Assembly: GCA_001839685.1 (NCBI GenBank)
Contig: MLAK01001130.1
Location: 12,972 to 38,049, forward strand
Direction of reading: 5' to 3'
DNA: 25,078 nt
Source of the DNA: Tritrichomonas foetus
Taxonomy: Eukaryota; Parabasalia; Tritrichomonadida; Tritrichomonadidae
Shown here in pieces: positions 16,314 through 23,978 of this stretch. The translations under genes were made by a program, and so were the position numbers. Under the pieces are notes generated by a model that worked only from the letters and a program-made list of their open reading frames with translations, was not told where the DNA came from and searched no databases. Position 1 is the first letter of the stretch; each line of letters opens with the position of its first letter.

Positions 16314-17066
16314 CAAATTTGCTGAGAAAACGGTTTTCCTGTTGAAACACAGTAATTGGAAGAATGACATGTATAAGTGTCTCCGCTTGAAATGGAAATA
16401 AAAAGTTCGCATATTCGTGGCAGTGTATTTTGGCCGTTTAGATTTGAATCAGTTTCGAAAATGGTTTTTGGGCTCTGAAAAGCTCAATGAGTCGTAGATT
16501 TTTTAAATTGCCAAAACCATTTCTCAGAAAATTATATTTTTACTGTTTCAATAAAATCAATTGAAACACATTATGAAATTGATTCAATGACATTGAAAAG
16601 TTTTGAGTCAATCATTCAAAATTGTATGTGAATTTTTTTCCGAATTTAGCATTTTATTAGATGTATACAAACCAAATAGTCTTAACGTACGAAATCACTN
16701 AAATGATCCTTATCATCAGTATTACTTAATACCATCAGTCAAAAATCAAAACCCAAATAGCTAAAAGAATGACGAAAATTTCCCTTATCGCAAACTTCGC
16801 AAATGGCCGAATTCAAAAATATTTCGAAAATGATTCTGAAGAAGCTATTGTTTCAGTTTTCGGGTGAACAGCTTTCAGTCAATTGTTAAATCTATTTTTT
16901 ATAGTTATGAGCCATATTTATTCATAGTTTTGAAATTTTGCAACAATTAAACCGAAAAAAGAGCGATTTTGGAGAAAGCCTAAAAAAAAATTGTGAGAAG
17001 CTTTTTTTCCAAGAATCACAAAGATTATAATACTGCTTCCCATAATTCTATTTACACTTCTTCTAT

Positions 17067-17086
17067 CGATTTTTAATTAAAAATCG
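17067..17086. repeat. 20-bp perfect palindrome
   Basis: CGATTTTTAATTAAAAATCG equals its own reverse complement over all 20 bases. It lies about 75 bp before the open coding-like frame at 17161. It may be a protein-binding site or an element end. Confidence 0.7.
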
Positions 17087-17160
17087 CGAAAATTTTGATA
17101 GTTTTAACTCAGTGATGTTGAATTAATTCAATTTCCATTTGACAAATATGAATGTATTGA

Positions 17161-17376
17161 AATCTTTTCTGTCATAAAATTTTAGTATATGAAGAAAATA
17201 GACTGGCGGTCCTCAACAGCACATTCTCAAGCAGGGATACAGATACAACGATTGAAAGACCAAATCAAGAAAAATGGAATCCAATATGTTTTTTTCCAGA
17301 CTCGATGCCAAGTGAATTTTCTGATGACTCGCCATTTAGATGGCAAAACATTCGTAATCTTCTCATTGATGCCTAA
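17161..17376 (+). pseudogene. Coding-like fragment of unknown origin
   Basis: A 71-codon frame without an initial ATG follows a TGA at 17158 and ends at TAA 17374-17376. Its composition is more protein-like than the surroundings: RLAVLNSTFSSRDTDTTIER, then a Trp-Asn-Pro, Cys-Phe-Phe-Pro-Asp stretch and a SDDSPFRWQNIRNLL end. GC content rises over the same interval. The overlapping ATG-started frame at 17189-17449 reads less naturally. I do not recognise the family. It is probably the 3' end of a decayed gene. Confidence 0.3.
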
Positions 17377-18235
17377 ATTTTTTTTATTTATATCAAAATT
17401 ATTAATATTTTTTTTATACTTCATTTTTGTATTTTGGAAAACATTATAATTTTCGATGGAGGGTCGTATGATAATAAAAAGCACGATTTATGATAATAAA
17501 TAATCAAGATATTAATGCTATAAAATCACTTTTTATCTCAATAATTCTCAGAAATTTCTGTGGGGTTTATTTTTTTCTCACAATTTTTTTTTGGATTTGG
17601 TTTTCTCTGTATCTTGATTNTTAAATTATAATATTTATATATTATTAATAGTATTACAATTAAATAATTTTTAGATGACAATAATATCAACAATTATTCA
17701 TTTAGATCTCTCAATAGTCTTCTACATCTAGATCTAGTTAGTTTGTATACATCTATTTTATTTCTATTTGATGCGAAAATTTTGGATGGTTTTTTCTTTC
17801 TCTTTTCCCTGTTACACTATTTCTTTTGATACAATGAAAGCACTTCTTCATTGTGAATTGTGGTAAAATTTTGCTTGAGATGTATATTAACAAAACCAAT
17901 TTCTTCTGCATATCGAGATTTGATATTTCAGCACTCCAATAATATGACAAAATGTATCAACTCAATAGAAATATGTAAAATGTGAAACCCGAAAACATGA
18001 TTCATTAATGCCTATATCTGATGCACATAACTTCTTAATACTTTCCTGATTTACTAGATATAGATAAAAGATAAAAATATCTTATTTCGAAATAATTGGA
18101 ATTCAAAATTATTAATAATATGAAGTTCTTGGTTTCAACCATATAATTCGATAATTGCATACCATCTTTGTATACTTTGTTTATTTTCTCATAAATATCA
18201 TGATTGGTATTTTTTAAATGTTTTTGAACGGATTT

Positions 18236-18238
18236 TCA
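18236..18238 (+). promoter_or_regulatory. Initiator-like TCA before the glycosyltransferase pseudogene
   Basis: TTTTCATTTGG directly precedes the ATG at 18244. If the A of TCA is the start point the leader is 6 nt. Its survival suggests that the gene decayed recently. Confidence 0.3.
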
Positions 18239-18243
18239 TTTGG

Positions 18244-19304
18244 ATGAAAATTCAAAAAGTGATTTCATTAAATATGTCTTTGATAAACTATGTATTCTAC
18301 ATTTTATTGGTAGGACCACTATGGATTCAGTATTACTTATCTTCTAATAAACTTGTATCTTCTTATAAAGCTAAAATCACTTTGCTTTTCAAAGTTTTAC
18401 CATCATATAATATTTCCGGATTATTGACACGACATACACTCTGGTATCACATTTGGGATGATTTGAAAGACAAAAATGATGATGAACTTGACTATTTTTT
18501 AAATAAAATATTTCCAACAGCAAATAATCAAAAGTCTAAGTTATTTGATTGTGATAATCCTCATAAGTATGTGCATTCTAAACAAGAAAATCATGAAGAA
18601 ATACTATTCCCAGATTCGAGTTATTATAAGTGGATTTCCTCAAATGCAAAGATGGAATTGAAGAATATGACTATTTTTTCTGATAATTTTAATGTATTAC
18701 CGAAAACAAGCGAATTTCAAAAGAAATTGTTTCAGCATCAGAACCCAATGACATGTGAAGGGAAAAGATTTATTGAATTGCCCATAAATGATTGGGGGCT
18801 CGGAGCTGTATTAATTCATTTGGCCAGGAAGTTTATTATGTCAGTAAATCATGGATACATTCCAATTATTTCCAGGAGAAAATGGATTTGGACAAGTGGA
18901 GCAAACTTTTGCACGAAAGATAAAACTTACACCTGTTTCTTTCAAGAAAGATCCATACGGATGTAGCATTAATTTCTTTCTTAAATCTTCGAGAATGTTT
19001 AAGATCAAAATATTTTGTTGGTACAGTGAAAAGTTGTTGGAGTTTTGTCACAAATGCACTTCGGAATACCGTTGGTTTTCATTCAAATGAAATCTATTTT
19101 GAAGTTGGTCAAGAAACTTGTTTATCTGTTTGTCATTGTAAAATGATTGGTCTCCCTCATCGACGTCCATATACATGGGGTATATGGTGATCCTCATATA
19201 ACATGAATATTAAACAACTCAGACCTATTCATGTGAAAATTGTTTATTTTCATTTATTTATTTTATATTGTAACATTCAACCAATGTTGAAAATTGAAAA
19301 TTAA
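18244..19304 (+). pseudogene. Frameshifted type II membrane glycosyltransferase (fucosyltransferase-like)
   Basis: The first frame (18244-18966) starts with a signal anchor (INYVFYILLVGPLWIQYYL), typical of Golgi type II enzymes. After a stem it reaches a domain with NDWGLGAVLIHLARKF, then NHGYIPII and RRKWIW. In pattern this resembles alpha-1,6-fucosyltransferases of the FUT8/NodZ type: a Gly-rich loop, His, then a Trp-containing strand. Around 18930-18945 the coding texture moves to another frame (LSRKIHTDVALISFLNL, then NTVGFHSNEIYFEVGQE). That frame ends with HRRPYTWGIW and TGA at 19188, where the family has a Trp-Trp pair, and remains coding-like beyond the stop to 19304. One frameshift and one nonsense codon therefore break it. 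The enzyme would have added sugars to glycans in the Golgi lumen. The family call is by pattern only. Confidence 0.5.
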
Positions 19305-19372
19305 TAATGATTCAAAAACAATATAAAAAGATAAAGTCAGTTTTGATCCAAATTATTCAGAAACGCAATTAC

Positions 19373-19432
19373 AAAGACACAAAATTACAAAGAAACATAA
19401 TTAAATAGACATAAAATTAATAAGACACAAAA
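19373..19432. repeat. Degenerate tandem repeat, unit about 16 bp
   Basis: Related units such as aaagacacaaaattac, aaagaaacataattaaat, agacataaaattaata and agacacaaaaa follow each other. This looks like a decayed minisatellite in the spacer between the pseudogene and the ARM-like gene. Confidence 0.5.
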
Positions 19433-19501
19433 ATGCTAAAAATGTGAAGTTTAAGCCTTTACTAAAACATCCAGGATTTTAAACGCAATTTAAAACACTT
19501 T

Positions 19502-20974
19502 TTATGAAAAAGCGAGTTCATCTGGTGTTTCACCAATCGCACGCAAGAACAGCATTGACCTCTTTCTCTTTGATTGATCCTTCTTCTTTTTCTTGAAGAA
19601 ATCCACCATTCCCAAATCTCTAAACTTTTTCGCATATTTTTCATGTGCACATAGGTTAATTGCAGCTGCAGCTGCTTGTTCAAAATGCGTTCGAAGGTAT
19701 CCATTCAAGTTTTTGCATGCCTTCAAAATATCGCGCGTGAAAAAGCGTTTTCCAATTGTGTCTATTAAAAGAATTGCATCATAAATTGCTTCATCTGAAC
19801 CATTTCTTTCTTCATATTCAATAAATTTCGTAACAAATTCAGAATCATTAAGATCTTGGATCAGTTCTTCAGAAAGTGGATCAACTCGTCTTAAAATAAG
19901 AAGACAAAGTGACATTCGTTCAATTTCGCCAGTATCAATCAAAGAATTAAGAAAAAGTGGAAATTCAGGATCAGTTGTAATCTTTGAACGCAAATTCTTA
20001 TGGCCAAAAACAACAAGAAATAGGCGGAGAGTATCAACAAGTGATGGAAGCTCTTTTTCCATCCAGACGGGATCTTCAACGAGAAGAGAAGCAATATCTT
20101 CACGTTTAGCTAATTTCAATAGAACCATTAATGCAAGTTTGCTACCGCTTCCTGCAATTCTTAATAGATTTTTAATCAATGTTTTATCATACATTGAATT
20201 TTCATCTTCAATAGGGGAAATCAAAAGAAGTTCTAAAACAGAATTTGTAAAATGATGGTTTTTGAGTTGTTCTTTCAAAATTTCAAAGGGAACTTCACAA
20301 TATGGAATCTTGTTAATGATTATGCATAAGTATGAATATGCACTGACGACGATAGAATTTTGGTCGGAATTTAATAAACTTGTAATTACTTCGAAAGCGT
20401 TACTTCCTCGCTTCTCCATAAATTCTTTTTCATTCATGACTAAATTTGCCAAAAGTGCGCAATATTGGATGCATATATCAGCTTTTAGAAATCTGTCTTT
20501 TTCTTTGAATAAAATGTCAACTACTGGCCACGGGTTTTTGAATGTCGAGAATTTTTCGGAATAGATGGCTAATATGATGATCGATCGTAATCCCCTATAA
20601 CGGACAAGCTTTGAGAGCGAATTGCTGACAAATTCGTCGAAAACTTGTGGAGCTTTTGTGACGAGTAGGAAAAGAATGTCGAACAAATCGTCGAGAACAT
20701 CCTTATGTGAGAAAGGAAGAATAGGGGCGAATCCCTCAGTCACAAAAACATCAAGAAATTCATCAGTCGATAATATTTTGTAGAGCGTCGTCAATATAAT
20801 GTGCTTGGTTTCTTTCGGGATTTGATGCCTGAAATGAGATAAAACGATTTTAAAATATGTCGAGGCGTGATCGAGCTGTAAAGTGTATGGCGATTTCTTG
20901 AGTTCGTCTTTAAATTCAATTTCGTCAATATGTTTAATATAATGCAGATTACATGAATCTGATGCTTCAAACAT
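19502..20974 (-). CDS. Armadillo/HEAT-like solenoid protein
   Basis: The 490-residue protein is almost wholly helical, with repeated Leu-rich helix pairs of about 40 residues. Examples are VITSLLNSDQNSIVVSAYSY, SGSKLALMVLLKLAKREDI and, near the C-terminus, HFEQAAAAAINLCAHEKYAK. These carry the small-residue inner-helix pattern of ARM repeats. A Lys-rich patch follows (FFKKKKKDQSKRKR, about 455-470), a possible nuclear or membrane-contact signal. The N-terminal 40 residues are non-repetitive. Trichomonads have many proteins, including kinase C-terminal halves, with similar ARM-like domains; no kinase domain is present here. The partner is unknown. TCAGAAATA directly precedes the ATG (TCA at 20981-20983), and the stop lies in TAAA. 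It is transcribed divergently from the SNF5 homologue. Confidence 0.6.
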   Translation of the reverse strand: MFEASDSCNLHYIKHIDEIEFKDELKKSPYTLQLDHASTYFKIVLSHFRHQIPKETKHIILTTLYKILSTDEFLDVFVTEGFAPILPFSHKDVLDDLFDILFLLVTKAPQVFDEFVSNSLSKLVRYRGLRSIIILAIYSEKFSTFKNPWPVVDILFKEKDRFLKADICIQYCALLANLVMNEKEFMEKRGSNAFEVITSLLNSDQNSIVVSAYSYLCIIINKIPYCEVPFEILKEQLKNHHFTNSVLELLLISPIEDENSMYDKTLIKNLLRIAGSGSKLALMVLLKLAKREDIASLLVEDPVWMEKELPSLVDTLRLFLVVFGHKNLRSKITTDPEFPLFLNSLIDTGEIERMSLCLLILRRVDPLSEELIQDLNDSEFVTKFIEYEERNGSDEAIYDAILLIDTIGKRFFTRDILKACKNLNGYLRTHFEQAAAAAINLCAHEKYAKKFRDLGMVDFFKKKKKDQSKRKRSMLFLRAIGETPDELAFS

Positions 20975-21118
20975 TATTTCTGAAAAATATTTTCACTTTT
21001 TATATTGTTGACCGTTTATTTGGTTTTTACTATTCAATATATTTAATTAAACGGTCGTTTCCCCATCATCAATAAACGTTCTCCCATCAATAAACGTTCT
21101 CCTAAAAAATTTTCAAAA
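20975..21118. promoter_or_regulatory. Compact bidirectional promoter of the ARM-like and SNF5-like genes
   Basis: These 144 bp separate two start codons on opposite strands. They contain an Inr-like TCA for each gene (20981-20983 on the - strand; 21113-21115 on the + strand, leader 4 nt), an AAACGGTCGTTT inverted repeat near 21050 and the 18-bp tandem repeat. AACGGT/ACCGTT resembles a Myb-type site, and trichomonads have many Myb factors, but binding is unproven. Confidence 0.5.
21067..21102. repeat. Two exact 18-bp tandem repeats in the bidirectional promoter
   Basis: catcaataaacgttctcc occurs at 21067-21084 and again, immediately abutting, at 21085-21102. It lies 17 bp upstream of the SNF5-like start codon, so it is either a duplicated regulatory site or a recent slippage event. 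Confidence 0.85.
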
Positions 21119-22042
21119 ATGGAAAAGAAATCTCGAACAGTCTTACAGCCTGACAGCATCATTCCATTTTTCATCAACGTTGTCAACGATGGACAGCGCC
21201 TTTTCGAAATCGTCCAAGTCCCAATGAACAAAGCAGATCCTGCTGCAATCGCCCAATCCCTCGTCAAAGATTTCGGTATCAGTTCCGGCTTCTCAGATAC
21301 AATCTACAGCCTCGTGGAATCTCAGCTTGACGACTTCCAAAAGACCGCCATCCAGCATCCGACCAGCGAATGGGCCATCGCTGGTAGTGCGGTCCATATC
21401 CTCACCCTCGAAGTTGGTATCGATGGTGTCGTCTACAGCGATATGCTCGAATGGGATATTTTCGATGAGACTGCTGATCCAGATATGTTCGCGCGATTAA
21501 CCGTCAAAGAGCTTAGCCTTCCAGTCGAATTCGTAAACGTCATTTCCGCACAGATACGGTGGCATGTGATTCGCCTCAGAGCAATGCATTGCTACCCCGA
21601 CCGATTAAAACATGCGATCGAAATAAAGAGCGTAACAGCCCCACAGACTACGCGCGGGATCAGGTCTGGTGCTGAACTCCTTGACGCCAGTCCGGTTGTC
21701 GGCCTCGTGCCGGGCGTAACGACAAAGAAATCCATATCTTCGCTTAATCGACAAACACGCCATTTGAAAAGACAAGGGCATACTGTCGCCAGAGGAGCAC
21801 TCCAGCCAGCAGAAGACCCTGGCAAAAAGCAGGTCAAGCTCGTACCTGTCGTTCGAGCTACACCAATGCCGGAAGATTCACCTTCAATTGACCTTGCAGC
21901 AATCCCGCATATGATAAAAGATGATGAGTACGATAACCCATCGCTCATTGAAAAAGTTCAACATAAATTCAATTCACCACTTTTGTTATCTCAGAACCAG
22001 GTGACAGATGATTCTGGATCGGACTCAGGTAGTGAAACGTAA
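21119..22042 (+). CDS. SNF5/SMARCB1/Sfh1-family chromatin remodelling subunit
   Basis: The 307-residue protein contains the SNF5 domain with its two repeats. Repeat 1 is at about 14-72 (IIPFFINVVNDGQRLFEIVQ, then a GFSDTIYSLVESQL helix). Repeat 2 is at about 92-152 (LEVGIDGVVYSDMLEWDIFD, FARLTVKELSLPVEFVNVIS, QIRWHV). The FEWD-type turn and the hydrophobic-EFV-x-x-I helix are the family's hallmarks. SNF5 proteins are core subunits of SWI/SNF and RSC remodellers and help grip the nucleosome acidic patch. After the domain comes a basic, probably disordered region (SLNRQTRHLKRQGH), then an acidic Ser-rich tail (DDSGSDSGSET). Human SMARCB1 is 385 residues; here the N-terminal DNA-binding part is absent, as in many protists. 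Codon use is clearly more GC-rich than in the other genes of the window. Confidence 0.8.
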   Translation: MEKKSRTVLQPDSIIPFFINVVNDGQRLFEIVQVPMNKADPAAIAQSLVKDFGISSGFSDTIYSLVESQLDDFQKTAIQHPTSEWAIAGSAVHILTLEVGIDGVVYSDMLEWDIFDETADPDMFARLTVKELSLPVEFVNVISAQIRWHVIRLRAMHCYPDRLKHAIEIKSVTAPQTTRGIRSGAELLDASPVVGLVPGVTTKKSISSLNRQTRHLKRQGHTVARGALQPAEDPGKKQVKLVPVVRATPMPEDSPSIDLAAIPHMIKDDEYDNPSLIEKVQHKFNSPLLLSQNQVTDDSGSDSGSET

Positions 22043-22242
22043 CATGTTCTTGTCTTATTTTTATATTATATTTTTATGATGTATAATTATTTGGGTAAAT
22101 ATTATATTATTTTTTTGGTTGTATATTTTTCTTACTTCTTGTCATTTGATCATCCATAATAGAAAAATGATTATTAGGTCATACGATATTTCGTTCAGTA
22201 GCTTTGTTTCTGATGGATTTTGATCAAAATTAGTTTTAACTT
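22043..22242. other. 3' flank of the SNF5-like gene, AT-rich
   Basis: No coding frame or repeat of note. The stop codon of the SNF5-like gene is not inside a TAAA. Confidence 0.4.
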
Positions 22243-23370
22243 CTATTTCTCTTCAACTTCTTTTGGTAATGATAATGATATTATTTTGCGCAAGAAGTCT
22301 CTATAGTGGTCTGTATTCATGTATTCCTTGTCATTATCGGATAAAACATCAAAGTTCATCCCAAGGATGAATGATCTTGCAAGAAATAAACACAGCTGTG
22401 GAATTTCAATCAATCATTTTCCAACGAATGTCATTGATTTATGTTTAAATAATCTTCTTTGAAATTCTTTTGTCTTCGGTAATACATTTGTGTGACTACA
22501 GATGAATCATATTTTTGGAAAATCGATAAATAAATGTGAAATGATGTAATGTTTGATTTTATTGAAATACTATAAACTGATATTTCTATCGCATTGAGTG
22601 AGAAATTCGATATCAATCACTTATGATATGATGAATCTTGAAAAATTCTTCTTTGTTATCTTTTATATTTCCGAATCGTTTGATACTTCAATCATCACAA
22701 TCAGAGTTTCGATCGTTGTAAATATTTACAGTAGGATATTTTTCCAAAAAAAATAATCAAATTCTATGCTTTTGAACAAAATACAAATTACAAGAAAATT
22801 TATTGTCGATCAAATTCTACTAAGATAACATTTGATCAAAGTCTTGAAGAATGAAAAACTTTCCTTCAGGAGAATGAATACCTCACTCGCTTCTTCATCT
22901 ATGAGACTCGTTTTTGATTATCACCACATGACCAAAAACAGTAATAATACACAATAATGAAATTAGCAAAGGAGAATGGACTTTTACTACTGGATTATGG
23001 AGGAAAGGATTGTTGCAAGTAAGCGCCTGAAAGAACAAGTAAGACCATAAAACGCCAACAATCGGATAGGCAAGTCTTCAAATCCCAAATATCGAATCGC
23101 CGAAAAAAATATATTGAATTGTGAATAACCATCTCAAACCATTGTGAAACACTCTCTTGGCACATTACCCGCATTTTACGAATCAAACATCAAAGAGGAG
23201 AACCAGAAAAAAGAATAAGAAAGAAAATTAGTGAGAAGCCACGGCCAAAAGTTAAAATAAATGACAAGTGATATAAATAACACCAAAGGCACATAAATAT
23301 TTCAAAAGGAATGACATAATGCAATTCCAATACTCTGGCAAAATGAAATTCACAGATAAAAACTTCATTC
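22243..23370 (-). pseudogene. Decayed membrane-protein gene, several frames and stops
   Basis: No long frame survives, but protein-like pieces follow one another on the - strand from high to low coordinates. A hydrophobic piece lies near 23180-23280 (VIYFNFWPWLLTNFLSYSFF). The next, at 22995-23186, ends RFMVLLVLSGAYLQQSF and runs past a stop into ANFIIVYYYCFW. Then come SLIDEEASEVFILLKESFSF (22850-22905), INFLVICILFKSIEFDYFFW, IFTTIETLIVMIEVSNDSEI, KDNKEEFFKIHHIISD, and a C-terminus FILGMNFDVLSDNDKEYMNT to a TAG at 22243-22245. At least four frame changes and several stops separate them. It suggests a multi-membrane protein with a charged C-terminal tail. The hydrophobic pieces alone could be AT-rich noise; the charged pieces are the better evidence. 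No family recognised. Confidence 0.35.
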
Positions 23371-23389
23371 GGAACTAATTTCAGACTGA

Positions 23390-23640
23390 GAGATACTGAG
23401 ACAACAGAAGATAAAATGAGAAGAAGTTCCTAAATTTGAAGAAGATGATTTATTCGAAGAAGAATGAAAGAAGGAGAATTCATAAAACAAATAGAATGGT
23501 TGGAGGAAGATGAATAACTTGAAGAAGAAAAAAGAATCAAAGAAGGGAAATAATGAGAAGCAGCATAATGATTTAAACAAGATGAATGATTCACAGAATT
23601 CAAATGAATCAAAAAATTCGAATTTTCAAAAGGATGACCA
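23390..23640. repeat. Purine-rich low-complexity tract (gaa/aag-rich)
   Basis: The + strand is dominated by gaagaag, gaagatga and aagaaaaaag runs. On the + strand it encodes Glu/Lys/Asn-rich strings (NNLKKKKESKKGNNEKQ) in frames broken by stops; on the - strand it gives Phe/Ser-rich strings. It may be the remnant of a low-complexity coding region. Confidence 0.45.
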
Positions 23641-23743
23641 TCAATCACCGAATGACATAGAATCACGTTACATCACTGTTATAATTCTTTCACTTCATTT
23701 TTGACTAAAATTATTTTAATATCGCTTCTCTCATTAATTCCAT

Positions 23744-23806
23744 CATTCATTCTATCACAAATACTTCTTATTTGTAACAAAACTCCACAATCATTTCAGC
23801 ACTATC
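23744..23806. repeat. Copy 1 of a 63-bp diverged repeat
   Basis: Aligns without gaps to 23916-23978 (offset 172 bp) with about eight mismatches. The best-kept core is tttgtaacaaaactccacaa, continuing with ttcagcac. It lies in a stretch rich in catcattcattc-type runs. Confidence 0.7.
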
Positions 23807-23915
23807 TTCAACTCATCACTTCTATCATTCATTCTATCATCACTACGATCATCTCATACATCACCCTCTCAATGACCATCAAATTTCATCATCATTTCTC
23901 CATCATTATTTTTCA

Positions 23916-23978
23916 CATTCATTCGATCACAAATCATTCACTTTTGTAACAAAACTCCACAATCAATTCAGCACCATC
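23916..23978. repeat. Copy 2 of a 63-bp diverged repeat
   Basis: Matches 23744-23806 at about 87 percent by eye. Between the copies the sequence is a pyrimidine-rich catcat/ttcatc array, so the whole 23.70-23.98 kb block looks like an expanded, decayed satellite. Confidence 0.7.

Larger units (their letters stand above)
15414..18235. other. Gene-poor zone with gene remnants, palindromes and ambiguous bases
   Basis: Across 2.8 kb there is no intact gene on either strand. Contents I can support are separate entries: decayed coding scraps at 15525-16098 and 17161-17376, a 27-nt repeat copy at 15851, and hairpins at 16297-16338 and 17067-17086. Single undetermined bases occur at 16700 and 17620; elsewhere in the window they occur only in the last 600 bp. 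They fit reads from near-identical repeat copies or allelic differences. Confidence 0.55.

Noticed and set aside
17227..17484. 85-codon - strand frame
   Set aside because: It opposes the better coding-like + frame at 17161-17376 and is composed mainly of AT-rich Asn/Ile/Lys codons.
21592..21948. 118-codon frame on the - strand
   Set aside because: Antisense to the more GC-rich SNF5-like gene, whose composition suppresses stop codons on the other strand. The product has no recognisable feature.
23510..23704. 64-codon Lys/Asn/Ser-rich + strand frame as a gene
   Set aside because: Low-complexity purine-rich sequence with stops in every frame just upstream and no promoter-like TCA near the ATG.
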